NCBI GenBank assembly: GCA_022791315.1 | Contig: JAAVYW010000010.1 | Coordinates: 1-45,411 of the forward strand | From: Oscillospiraceae bacterium | GTDB lineage: Bacteria > Bacillota > Clostridia > Oscillospirales > Ruminococcaceae | Reading direction: 5' to 3' | DNA: 45,411 nucleotides | Shown: positions 1 through 7,274 of the stretch, piece by piece | Position numbering within the stretch: the stretch's first letter is position 1 | Layout: each line of letters opens with the position of its first letter | Notes under the pieces: generated by a model | Databases searched by the model: none | The model's input: the letters and a program-made list of their open reading frames with translations, nothing else | Told to the model about the DNA's origin: nothing | Program-made: the position numbers and the translations under genes

Positions 1-354
1 CATACGCCGGTAGTTCAGGATACCCTCTAAATCATCCCCGGCAATGTCCAGCCGGGAGACATTTACCTCCTGTACCATCAAATCGTCCTCGAAGCCCTGG
101 AAGAACCGGAACCAGTCGAAGGTATTGCCGCTTAACTCCTCCACGGTACGGCAGCCTGTGCCGGAAATCTCCAGGCACACATCCTCCCGGCCACCGTACA
201 AAACCGAGATACCCCGGTAATAGAGCCGGGTAGACCAGCCGTAACGTCCAGGCATTTCCAGCATGGGGCAAGCCCCCACCCCAATCCGGTCAATGAAATG
301 CTGTATGTTATGTATTTTGGAAGTCATTGTCACATAGTCTATCAGGACGTTCAT
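1..354 (-). CDS. Phage replication initiation protein (Rep_trans/RstA-like), N-terminal part
   Basis: The reading frame opens with ATG at 354 and stays open for 118 codons to the window edge, so only the N-terminal part is visible. The protein starts MNVLIDYVTMTSK and later carries VSRLDIAGDD, which resembles the R-(I/L)-D-x-A-x-D-D motif of Rep_trans proteins (PF02486), the rolling-circle initiators of filamentous phages and small plasmids. Its start overlaps the stop of the upstream Zot-like gene as ATGA, so translation is probably coupled. Rep would nick the double-stranded phage origin to start rolling-circle replication. The catalytic Tyr is not in the visible part. The assignment rests on motif, position and neighbours. 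Confidence 0.72.
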   Translation of the reverse strand, partial: MNVLIDYVTMTSKIHNIQHFIDRIGVGACPMLEMPGRYGWSTRLYYRGISVLYGGREDVCLEISGTGCRTVEELSGNTFDWFRFFQGFEDDLMVQEVNVSRLDIAGDDLEGILNYRRM

Positions 355-1202
355 CTGGCACCTCTGCTAGAGCGGGGGATAAACTTGGTTTTCCGCATCC
401 GTTCCACTTTGGCATAGGTATCATAGCACCGGCGCAGGAAGTCGGATTGTACGAATGAGGACTTCCGAAGCGGCTTGACCTTTTTCTGGACTACCAGGGG
501 GTTGTCTACGACTGTGGCATATTCCAGGGAATCGTATTCCCGGTTCAATGTCAGGCGGCCAAAGAGGGTTTTGCAGCTCACAACGCTCATGGCCTGCTCC
601 CGGAGAGGCTTTGCCACACGGGTGAAGAACTGGGCAGAGGCAATGATTTTAATCCGCTGTTTGCGCTGCTGTGAGATTTCGGAGAGCAGCTCTTCCGGGA
701 TGTCAGCCCATTTGCTGGAATCATATTCGCTGTGGATTTCATCAATGGCGAAGATAACACCCTTTTCCCCGTTGCGGATAGAGAGCAAGTCCCGCCAATC
801 CACCATGATATAGTTAGAGCGGTAATACTGGAAGTTTGTGACAATAAGGCAGTCAGGATAGTGCTCTTTCATCACTTCCAGATAGCGCACCATGGAGATT
901 GTCTTCCCGGCCCCCTGGCGGCCGACAAAGAAAGTGAAGCCATATTCCTTGAACTCCCCCCGGTGCTTGCCCCGTTCCAGGAAGTCCACTAGGAGCCAAC
1001 GGAACAAATCCAGGTATTTGTAGGGGATATAGGGCTGCCGCAGCTTGTCCGCAGTGAGCCGAAGGGGATTGAGGCGATACCGGATGAAGAAGAAAGCCAA
1101 AACCCCAATCGTAAAAAAGGCAGCAGCGCCAAAAAGGCATTGCAGGATGCCCAAAATCACGCCAAAGAAAGAAGATATGAATTTCCCGATTACATCAGCC
1201 AT
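351..1202 (-). CDS. Zot/pI-like filamentous phage assembly ATPase
   Basis: 283 residues. A hydrophobic segment at about residues 10-40 is followed by a P-loop ATPase domain with Walker A GRQGAGKT (94-101) and Walker B GVIFAIDEIH (148-157). This is the hallmark of the Zot family (PF05707), inovirus gene I, which powers extrusion of the virion through the host membrane. Vibrio Zot and Ff pI carry their membrane segment after the ATPase domain; here the only clear one is N-terminal. That may fit export from a host with a single membrane, but this is inference. The gene starts ATG at 1202, sits 13 nt downstream of a small membrane protein gene, and overlaps rep by 4 nt. Confidence 0.88.
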   Translation of the reverse strand: MADVIGKFISSFFGVILGILQCLFGAAAFFTIGVLAFFFIRYRLNPLRLTADKLRQPYIPYKYLDLFRWLLVDFLERGKHRGEFKEYGFTFFVGRQGAGKTISMVRYLEVMKEHYPDCLIVTNFQYYRSNYIMVDWRDLLSIRNGEKGVIFAIDEIHSEYDSSKWADIPEELLSEISQQRKQRIKIIASAQFFTRVAKPLREQAMSVVSCKTLFGRLTLNREYDSLEYATVVDNPLVVQKKVKPLRKSSFVQSDFLRRCYDTYAKVERMRKTKFIPRSSRGAR

Positions 1203-1215
1203 GAAAAAACCTCCT

Positions 1216-1470
1216 CTAAGAAACGCCGGGAATCTTGCGGATAATCCACATTAGGATAGACCAGCCGAATTTGATGTTATATACAATGAGAATTACCAAT
1301 AGGCAACGGGAAACGGTTTTCATAGAGACAAACAAGTCCATGAAACGGATGACATAGGCAACTGGGTCGAGGGTTACGGCCAGGCTGTCAAACCGGGGAA
1401 AGGCCGGGAACAGGCCCACCAGGAATTCAGCCAAGGCGATGAGGGGCTCGGCCAGGAATTGTAATATCAT
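1216..1470 (-). CDS. Small membrane protein, likely minor virion protein (pVI / DUF2523 position)
   Basis: 84 residues with two or three hydrophobic segments (about 1-22, 34-48 and 55-77). It lies immediately upstream of the Zot-like ATPase, the place where filamentous phages encode the pVI-type minor coat protein. A good ribosome site, GAGGAGGGA, precedes ATG at 1470, and the stop of the preceding gene is one nucleotide away. No sequence motif identifies it, so the role is inferred from size, topology and synteny. Confidence 0.6.
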   Translation of the reverse strand: MILQFLAEPLIALAEFLVGLFPAFPRFDSLAVTLDPVAYVIRFMDLFVSMKTVSRCLLVILIVYNIKFGWSILMWIIRKIPGVS

Positions 1471-1471
1471 G

Positions 1472-1951
1472 CTATCCCTCCTCGGTAAAGAATTTGCGCA
1501 GCTTATTGTAGCAGACGATAGCGGTCAGGATAAAACAGGTAGCCGTGAGGAAGGCGCGGAGGAACTGGAGATAGGGGGTGGCGGAGCCGAAAAAGTCCAT
1601 GGAGAAGCCCCGGTATCCCTGGAATAGGAAATTGTCAGGAATCTTGACCTTGAAATCGGCGGGAGCCGGATTGCCTATCTTGTAGAAGAAGTCGTTGAGG
1701 GTCTGGAAGAGCTGGCCTAGGCCTGCGAATTTTGCATTTACTAAGCCGTTTAGTTTGGCGAGGCGGTTATGGAAATAGTTAGGGGCAGGGACGACAAGGT
1801 ATTTGACGAAATTGGCAATATCCCCAAACCAGCCAAAGGCATCCCACCAGTGGCCGCCCGAGGCCTCGGCGGCAAAGGCGGAGGCGGTGAAGGCAAGAGC
1901 GGCCAGCATACCCAGGGGGAACAAAATGTAGATGGGTTTTAGCTTTTTCAT
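1472..1951 (-). CDS. Secreted, C-terminally anchored phage structural protein (unknown)
   Basis: 159 residues: an N-terminal signal peptide ending near AFAAE (about residue 28), an aromatic-rich extracellular middle part (HWWDAFGWFGD), and a hydrophobic segment at about 128-148 with a basic tail. A protein held in the membrane by its C-terminus with the bulk outside is the topology of inovirus minor virion proteins before assembly. Its ATG overlaps the stop of the upstream repeat protein as ATGA, which indicates translational coupling. I do not recognise a family. Confidence 0.6.
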   Translation of the reverse strand: MKKLKPIYILFPLGMLAALAFTASAFAAEASGGHWWDAFGWFGDIANFVKYLVVPAPNYFHNRLAKLNGLVNAKFAGLGQLFQTLNDFFYKIGNPAPADFKVKIPDNFLFQGYRGFSMDFFGSATPYLQFLRAFLTATCFILTAIVCYNKLRKFFTEEG

Positions 1952-2712
1952 GGCCTATGCCTCCGATGGGGACGGACTCGGAACATTTCTGGATGGCGTT
2001 CTTGGTATGCTAAATTAGCCTCCCGCGCAACTTCTTTCCGATATACTGCGTTTTCGACATCAGCTTCCGGGTGAAGCTCGCGGTATTCCCAGTCAGCATC
2101 ATTTGTAATTTCTCTTTGCCGGATTCGTTTTTCGATCCCCTCTCTAGGATGAAGCTCTTGATATTCCAAATCAGCGTGATATGATATCTCTTTCTGACGA
2201 ATCCGTTTTTCAATACCATTCCTCGGATGAAGTACCTGATATTCTAAATCCGCATTGTAGGCCAGCTCCCTTTGATAGATTCTCTCCTCAATATCCGCCC
2301 TAGGATGAAGTTCTCGATATCTTTGTCGGGCCATAGCGCTTACTTCCATTTCAGCTACCCGGTCATTGACAATACTTTCCATGTTCTCGGCTCGGTCTAC
2401 AGCCCTTATGACACGCTGGAGTTCCCTTTTCTCAACACCTTCTCTCAGCCTTATCCTACTCATTACATATTTGTTAAATATCCCACCAATCAGGCAGACA
2501 GAAAGCCAAATACCCAAAATCATAAGACCAGTGTTAGCAATAGCCCGAATAGAACCGGCTAAGCCGGATAAGGATTGCCCTAATAAATCTACTGTCAGGA
2601 CTGTCCGTGGCATATCATATTCCTTTGGGGGCCAATCAAAAGCGTAAGCCGGAAATGAGGTCATAACGGTAGAAAGGGAAACGATAGCTAACGCAGTAAT
2701 CCCTTTTTTCAT
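1948..2712 (-). CDS. Membrane protein with four tandem 26-residue charged repeats (inovirus accessory, unknown)
   Basis: 254 residues. A signal-peptide-like N-terminus (about 1-24, ending AYAFDW) and a membrane segment (about 57-80) precede a strongly charged region. Residues 134-237 are four consecutive 26-residue units that begin (E/V)LHP and contain IE-RI-Q-E and ADLEYQ, followed by a partial fifth (ERHPEMF). The C-terminus is His/Arg-rich (RPHRRHRP). The units are probably helical. AGGAGG lies 8 nt before ATG 2712. I know of no inovirus protein with such repeats. They could contact DNA, the coat or a host protein; the sequence does not decide. Confidence 0.65.
   Translation of the reverse strand: MKKGITALAIVSLSTVMTSFPAYAFDWPPKEYDMPRTVLTVDLLGQSLSGLAGSIRAIANTGLMILGIWLSVCLIGGIFNKYVMSRIRLREGVEKRELQRVIRAVDRAENMESIVNDRVAEMEVSAMARQRYRELHPRADIEERIYQRELAYNADLEYQVLHPRNGIEKRIRQKEISYHADLEYQELHPREGIEKRIRQREITNDADWEYRELHPEADVENAVYRKEVAREANLAYQERHPEMFRVRPHRRHRP
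2002..2313 (-). repeat. Four tandem 78-bp units encoding 26-residue repeats
   Basis: In-frame tandem repeats inside the 254-residue protein gene. Each unit encodes a block starting (E/V)LHP and ending E-Y-(Q/R). The two central units are most alike, sharing the GIEKRIRQ-E core. The outer units have diverged, which suggests old duplication with some recent homogenisation in the middle. Confidence 0.8.
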
Positions 2713-2725
2713 GCTGGCACCTCCT

Positions 2726-2881
2726 CTATCCCAAGTGGTCTAAAATATCCTTTATGATAGAAATACAAAACAAAATTAAAACTATATATAAAGCAATACT
2801 TACAATAGAGCCTATATTTGACCGTAGATTCCAAGCCATCGCATAAATATATTCCGGAGAAAAAGCTACATAATCTGTCAT
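2726..2881 (-). CDS. 51-residue single-span membrane peptide of the phage operon
   Basis: ATG at 2881 lies 3 nt after the stop of the upstream secreted protein, and an AAGGAGTGGGG ribosome site lies in the end of that gene. The frame runs to TAG at 2726. The product starts MTDYVAFSPEYIYAMAW and has one long hydrophobic segment (about 24-46) followed by KDILDHLG. Small single-span proteins are typical inovirus virion components (the pVII/pIX/pVI class). A competing frame over the same bases (2709-2894) would contain the AGGAGG site of the next gene and has no ribosome site of its own, so I prefer this one. Confidence 0.68.
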   Translation of the reverse strand: MTDYVAFSPEYIYAMAWNLRSNIGSIVSIALYIVLILFCISIIKDILDHLG

Positions 2882-2884
2882 TTT

Positions 2885-4534
2885 TTATCCCCACTCCTTA
2901 TTCGGATTTTCAAAAGGGTCATAGGAATAAGAGGGTAGGCCATAAATCCGGAAAGGATCACGGCCAGAAAAAGAGGGGACTTCTGGTGTTGATGTACTAC
3001 CACTGGAAGAAGGAATCTCCGGAAGGACAAACGGATCATTACCCGAAAAAGAAGTATCCGGAAGGGAAAAAGGGTCATCGCCGGATAAAGGAGGAATACC
3101 AGGCAAGGTAAAAGGATTATCTCCTAAGAAGGAAGGGAGTCCAGGAAAGACAAAAGGGTCATTACCGGAAAAAGGGGGAATCTCCGGAAGGATAAAGGGG
3201 TCATTCCCCGTGAATTCCCCGCCTCCTGGGGGCTGGGTTCCGCCTCCGGGTTCGTTCCCTCCACCGGATTCCCCACCTTCACCGGGGCCGGTGCCACCGG
3301 CCCCGGATGAATCCCCGGAATCCACCCTGTAGATAACAGTACGGGTCACATCCTTTCCAGGCATTGTCCCAGTAACGGCTTCTTCGCTGGGGGCATACCC
3401 TTCTATCTTCGGTGATGGGATAGAATAACGGGAACCGGTGATGAAGCGGCCTTGATAAGTATCTGTCGCTTGCAGCCCGTTTTCATACTGATAAATAACA
3501 GTTAGCGTATAGGGTTTCCCCACATAGGTGACAATTTCTGTAATTGCCTGTGCTGGCATGATGCCAGATACTATCTTCTGGTTAGGGGTGTATCCGCTGA
3601 TTTCCGGTGATGGGACACTGTATTCAAATCCCATAGGGTAGTTTTCAACTGCATCCTCTGCCGCCTGGCTACCATCTACATATTGGTATTTGATAGTCAG
3701 AGGGTAGAATAGCTGGTTGTAAAAGACATCAATAGAGGCGTCCTCCTCTGGCATGATACCGGAGACAATCGAGCGGTTTGGGATATACCCAGGGATTTCC
3801 GGGGATGGGATACTAAATTCTGCACCGGGTTCAAAGGGGTAGGTGACCGGTTCTGCAGCTGGGGTATTGTCAGGATAAAGGTAGTTTATCGTTAGGTTAC
3901 GGGTAGTCGTTTGCTCAATTCCAGAAATATCCAAACGTAAATCTACATTTTCACCAACAAAGTATCTAAATTTATCGATAGGGGTTGGCTTTTCGCCTTG
4001 TATTATCCAGGCATACGGGAAAAAGAATTCACCACTGACCATGATAGAACCGGAAGGAGAAGATGGTGCAGGATAGAACTTAGAAGATATACTAGTTAGG
4101 GTGTAACCAGAAGAGAGACTAGTAAAACCCAAATTAAGCCGATGGCAAGAACCAGACAACGTAAAATAAGCCTGGCTGCCTGTAGTATCGCGAATATCTA
4201 AAAAAGTTCCAGTATCATAAACAAATATATTTAATCCTGTTGGATTATAACTACCGTTTTGATAAAAGCCGCAAAGTATTGTCTTAGTAGGGTCGCCAAG
4301 AGCAGAGAGGAAATAATTATATTCCTCAACAAAGGCATCTTTATTTGCTTCCAGATTTGGATACTTTTCTAAAAGTTCATTCAAATCAAAACGATAACGA
4401 TAAGTACTCCCATCCACTTCGCAGACTTTCGATAGGAAGGGGACAGAAGAAGCTGAGGTACTGGCAGCTGATGCGGGTATTGAAAAACAAAATACATATA
4501 TCATGGAAACAAAAAAGGAAACGAGCTTTTTCAT
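2885..4534 (-). CDS. Large secreted protein with three MucBP-like repeats and SGNDPF repeats (candidate adsorption protein)
   Basis: 549 residues from ATG 4534, preceded by GGAGGG; an upstream in-frame TTG at 4549 is less likely. Parts in order: signal peptide (about 1-28, PASAAS); an N-terminal domain to about 200; three roughly 65-residue modules with I-x-Y-x-Y-x-(D/E)-(G/N), a YSIPSPxIxGY block and a xIVSGxMP block, resembling MucBP/adhesin beta repeats; a Gly-rich linker (GPGEGGESGGGNEPGGG); and about six short repeats of the type SGNDPFxLPEIP. There is no sortase motif or clear membrane anchor. Gly-rich linkers between domains recall Ff pIII. I infer a virion tip protein that binds a host-surface polymer. 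Confidence 0.62.
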   Translation of the reverse strand: MKKLVSFFVSMIYVFCFSIPASAASTSASSVPFLSKVCEVDGSTYRYRFDLNELLEKYPNLEANKDAFVEEYNYFLSALGDPTKTILCGFYQNGSYNPTGLNIFVYDTGTFLDIRDTTGSQAYFTLSGSCHRLNLGFTSLSSGYTLTSISSKFYPAPSSPSGSIMVSGEFFFPYAWIIQGEKPTPIDKFRYFVGENVDLRLDISGIEQTTTRNLTINYLYPDNTPAAEPVTYPFEPGAEFSIPSPEIPGYIPNRSIVSGIMPEEDASIDVFYNQLFYPLTIKYQYVDGSQAAEDAVENYPMGFEYSVPSPEISGYTPNQKIVSGIMPAQAITEIVTYVGKPYTLTVIYQYENGLQATDTYQGRFITGSRYSIPSPKIEGYAPSEEAVTGTMPGKDVTRTVIYRVDSGDSSGAGGTGPGEGGESGGGNEPGGGTQPPGGGEFTGNDPFILPEIPPFSGNDPFVFPGLPSFLGDNPFTLPGIPPLSGDDPFSLPDTSFSGNDPFVLPEIPSSSGSTSTPEVPSFSGRDPFRIYGLPSYSYDPFENPNKEWG

Positions 4535-4535
4535 C

Positions 4536-6245
4536 CTATTGCCCTCCAAACTGAATCACAAAATCTTTGAACCGGATTTCGTTGGGTACGTCAAAGGGGT
4601 CTTTGGGGCTGCTGTTTGGATTCCCAACACTGGGGAAATCCGGCATCCTCCCAGGCTCGTATCCCTCCAGCGGGTCATAGTCCTTGTTCCACGCAAAGGG
4701 GGTATAGTCAAACTGGAAAGGATTGAAGAATTCCCAGGCATCATAGGTGAGTTCCTCGTCCGATTCTTCAAACCAGGTAGAGGGCGGGCCAGAACCCCCG
4801 CCGCCACCTGGGCCAGGGTTAGGGCCTTCCCCAGAGCCTCCTTCAGAACCTTCTCCGGGCTGTACATTTACATCGGGGGTTCCGTCCCCATCAATATCGA
4901 TATTTTGGTCTGGCTTCCCATCCCCGTCCGTGTCGATATTGATGTCTGGTTTTCTGTCCCCGTCCGTATCAATGTTGATATCCGGCTTCCGGTCTCCGTT
5001 GGTATCGATGTTGATGTCTGGCTTCCCATCCCCATTGGTATCGATATTGATGTCCGGTTTCCCATCCCCATTGGTGTCAATGTTGATGTCCGGTTTCCCA
5101 TCCCCGTTGGTGTCAATGTTGATGTCCGGCTTCCCGTCCCCATCCGTATCAAGATTGATGTCCGGAGTTTCGCCGCTGCTGCCACCACTGCCGCTGATAT
5201 TCTGGTCTGGTTTTCCGTCCCCGTCAGTGTCCAGGTTGGTGTCTGGCCTGCCGTCTCCATCGGTATCGATATTCACATCTGCCTTGCCGTCCCCATCCGC
5301 ATCAATATTGACTTCCGGCAACCCATCCCCATTCACATCAATATTGATGTCCGGTTTTCCGTCCCCATTGGTATCCACATTGAGGTCTGGTTTCCCATCT
5401 CCATCGGTATCCTTGTCTAACGGGGTATCCGGGTGGAACTCTGGGATATCGCCTCCCTGTACCCCTATCCACCAGTCGTAACAGCGATAATGGGGAATGG
5501 CTTTCGTGCCGCTGCTGGTTGACTCGCTACTATAATAAGCTGTACCCACATCAAACCTACGCTCATCGACCGCACCGAAATTGGGATATATCTCGGAAGA
5601 TTCAGAAAAGTCCCCATTCACAATAATACTGAAATCATTGCCCCCCTCAACTTCCCGGTCGGAACTGAACACACCCAGGACATAGGCGAAGGGGAAAAAG
5701 GAAAGGGAACCCTGCGGGACATGGTGCATGTCCTCTTTCGATTCAAAGTACCCGCCTTCCCAGTTATAGTCCATCTTGATAAACGAATACTCGAAATAGC
5801 TGTTCAATACATACTCCATACAGTTCCCCGAACCCATGAACATGGTGTGCTTTGGCCCGCCTTTATGGAGGAAAGAACCCAGGGAATAATCGTTGGCACT
5901 GCCATGGTATTTCCGGAGAAGGATATAGTAGAGGGTGTATTCCCGGTCATAGTCGATTCCATTTTCTTCCTTATACTTGTTGTAGCAGCCTTGGGAGAGC
6001 AGGGCAACAACTGGGAAAGCATCGTCTTGGGGATAGGAGCCGTAATCGAAATTCAATTTCCCTGTAAAGCCACAGGTGATTTGGACGCCATTCCCATAAT
6101 ACCAATGCCCATAACTGCGGATAAAGCTGGGGATGGGAGGGGTAAAGGAATCATCATAGACAGCAGGGTTCCCCGCTGCAAATGCCGGAACCGTTAGGCA
6201 GGCGGCCAAGAGGAAAGCCAGCAAGAATGAGAAGCGCTTTTTCAT
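4536..6245 (-). CDS. Large secreted protein with about fourteen Ca-binding DGDG repeats (candidate adsorption protein)
   Basis: 569 residues; AAGGAGG precedes ATG 6245. A signal peptide (about 1-24, PAFAAG) is followed by an N-terminal domain with several Cys (to about 270), then a region of units of the form D-x-(D/N)-G-D-G-x-P-D-x-N-(I/L/V). These match the thrombospondin type 3/dockerin-like DxDxDG calcium-binding loop. A Gly/Pro-rich linker and a C-terminal domain ending DVPNEIRFKDFVIQFGGQ follow. The KDPFDVPN stretch echoes DPFENPN at the end of the adjacent 549-residue protein, so the two may dock at the same virion position. Likely role: host recognition at the filament tip, stiffened by calcium. 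Confidence 0.62.
   Translation of the reverse strand: MKKRFSFLLAFLLAACLTVPAFAAGNPAVYDDSFTPPIPSFIRSYGHWYYGNGVQITCGFTGKLNFDYGSYPQDDAFPVVALLSQGCYNKYKEENGIDYDREYTLYYILLRKYHGSANDYSLGSFLHKGGPKHTMFMGSGNCMEYVLNSYFEYSFIKMDYNWEGGYFESKEDMHHVPQGSLSFFPFAYVLGVFSSDREVEGGNDFSIIVNGDFSESSEIYPNFGAVDERRFDVGTAYYSSESTSSGTKAIPHYRCYDWWIGVQGGDIPEFHPDTPLDKDTDGDGKPDLNVDTNGDGKPDINIDVNGDGLPEVNIDADGDGKADVNIDTDGDGRPDTNLDTDGDGKPDQNISGSGGSSGETPDINLDTDGDGKPDINIDTNGDGKPDINIDTNGDGKPDINIDTNGDGKPDINIDTNGDRKPDINIDTDGDRKPDINIDTDGDGKPDQNIDIDGDGTPDVNVQPGEGSEGGSGEGPNPGPGGGGGSGPPSTWFEESDEELTYDAWEFFNPFQFDYTPFAWNKDYDPLEGYEPGRMPDFPSVGNPNSSPKDPFDVPNEIRFKDFVIQFGGQ
4866..5421 (-). repeat. Tandem 36-bp repeats coding for DxDGDGxPDxNI units
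   Basis: Roughly fourteen in-frame units of 36 bp, interrupted once by a Gly/Ser insert (SGSGGSSGE). Several central units are nearly identical in DNA as well as protein, so copy number could change by slippage or recombination without breaking the frame. Confidence 0.85.
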
Positions 6246-6260
6246 CGGCGAGCCTCCTTA

Positions 6261-6440
6261 TCATCCGGCCAGGTAGTAGACAAGGCGGGCAACTACGGCA
6301 ATCCCGGTGAGAATGAGGAAAATCAGGATGCCAATACTGAAAGCAGAGCCGATACTCTGGCGGAGCAGGGAAATCCCCATTTCAAATATCTTGGTGTCCC
6401 AGGGGATATATGGGTTATACGGAGAAAGAACTACAAACAT
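6261..6440 (-). CDS. 59-residue phage membrane protein
   Basis: ATG at 6440 is preceded by GGAGGT at a good distance. The product starts MFVVLSPYNPYIPW and has a long hydrophobic stretch (about 30-56). It is the first gene after the coat-protein terminator and 15 nt upstream of the DGDG-repeat protein gene. It is probably a small virion or assembly protein; there is no family signature. Confidence 0.6.
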   Translation of the reverse strand: MFVVLSPYNPYIPWDTKIFEMGISLLRQSIGSAFSIGILIFLILTGIAVVARLVYYLAG

Positions 6441-6551
6441 GAAAATGACCTCCAATGCGCATAGTGAAGCGGTTTCTTAACTTTTTCTTGGCTAGTATTA
6501 CCCCCGTGCTACCCCCCGGGGGTTAAGCCAACCACAACTGGGTAGCTGGCC

Positions 6552-6598
6552 GGGAAGAAAAAGAAGGGTGGCAGATGTTACTCTACCACCCTCCTTCT
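6552..6598 (-). terminator. Terminator after the major coat protein gene
   Basis: On the minus strand, AGAAGGAGGGTGG and CCACCCTTCT form a stem (arms at 6586-6598 and 6562-6571) followed by TTTTTCTTC. A strong terminator directly after gene VIII is classic in Ff phages, where it keeps coat protein expression high and later genes low. The rest of the gap (6441-6551) has a CCCCCGGGGG palindrome at 6513-6522 and no gene. Confidence 0.7.
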
Positions 6599-6606
6599 AC
6601 AAAGAA

Positions 6607-6879
6607 TTACAGGAATCGCTTAATCAGTCGGGGAATCACTTTGATACCCAGCATTAGCGCCATTAAACCAATACCAACAGGTAAAATGACTTGAATGTTG
6701 GATACTACACCCTCCACGAGAGGAGTCAACATATCCGTGGTAATGGAAATGCTGGGAATATCAGTGGAGGAACCGGAACCTCCTGTTTCAGCTGCCAAAG
6801 CAACTAGTGAAGAGCCAACTGTCATAATCCCGCCCAGAGCAGGGACAAGAAACAGCTTTGTTTTCAGTTTTTCAAACAT
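6607..6879 (-). CDS. Inovirus major coat protein (pVIII-like) precursor
   Basis: 90 residues from ATG 6879, with AAAGGAGG 6 nt upstream; the longer frame back to 6999 is not needed. A signal peptide with a hydrophobic core ends at ALAA (cleavage after about residue 30). The mature part is about 60 residues: a Gly/Ser-rich, acidic N-terminus (ETGGSGSSTD), a membrane segment (about 61-80) and a basic C-terminus (KVIPRLIKRFL). That is the architecture of filamentous coat proteins: acidic outside, hydrophobic middle, basic end facing the packed ssDNA. Its position before a terminator supports the call. Confidence 0.82.
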   Translation of the reverse strand: MFEKLKTKLFLVPALGGIMTVGSSLVALAAETGGSGSSTDIPSISITTDMLTPLVEGVVSNIQVILPVGIGLMALMLGIKVIPRLIKRFL

Positions 6880-6908
6880 CTCAAAACCTCCTTTACCAGA
6901 AATTTGCC

Positions 6909-7274
6909 TTACAAAGCACTCTCTATAAAAGTGCTGTAAAACCACATACAGAATTTGTATACTGCCAATACAGCACAAAAACAGGGAATCACGAAACAAA
7001 TCAACAAGTCGCTGTTTCGACGTATAGCAGAAATATCATTCAAAAAGGAGTCCCAGTCTTCTGATGGTATCTCATCAAAAGAGAAATCTGGCTCATTTGT
7101 GGGACCGCCGCCGCCAGAAGGATGGCCGCCCCCAGCTATTCCGCCTATTAAAGAGCTGGTATCTCGATACTGCATGTCCTCCTCGGCTGCAAAAACCTGT
7201 AAGGAGATGAATCCCAGGAAGAAGAGAGCCGCCAGAACAAGAAATATCGCTTTGAAAATCGCTGCCTTTTCCAC
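6909..7274 (-). CDS. Secreted/membrane protein, candidate minor coat protein
   Basis: 121 residues starting at GTG 7274, which overlaps the upstream TAG. A signal peptide (about 1-30, QVFAAEED), a Gly/Pro-rich segment (GGIAGGGHPSGGGGP), an acidic stretch (DEIPSEDWDSF) and a C-terminal membrane segment (about 91-112) can be seen. It lies between the small upstream gene and the major coat gene, the slot used by small minor coat proteins in Ff phages. It is much longer than pVII or pIX, so the equivalence is by position only. Confidence 0.58.
   Translation of the reverse strand: MEKAAIFKAIFLVLAALFFLGFISLQVFAAEEDMQYRDTSSLIGGIAGGGHPSGGGGPTNEPDFSFDEIPSEDWDSFLNDISAIRRNSDLLICFVIPCFCAVLAVYKFCMWFYSTFIESAL

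Noticed and set aside
2709..2894. 61-codon frame on the minus strand
   Set aside because: It contains the AGGAGG of the next gene, overlaps a better supported 51-codon gene and has no ribosome site of its own.
4866..5421. Regular repeats suggesting a CRISPR array
   Set aside because: Units are contiguous 36-bp coding repeats in frame with a signal-peptide protein; no unique spacers.
4503..5481. Two plus-strand frames full of repeats (IDVDVWLPIPI and SGFPSPLVSML types)
   Set aside because: They are antisense translations of the DGDG tandem repeats; periodicity comes from the real gene.
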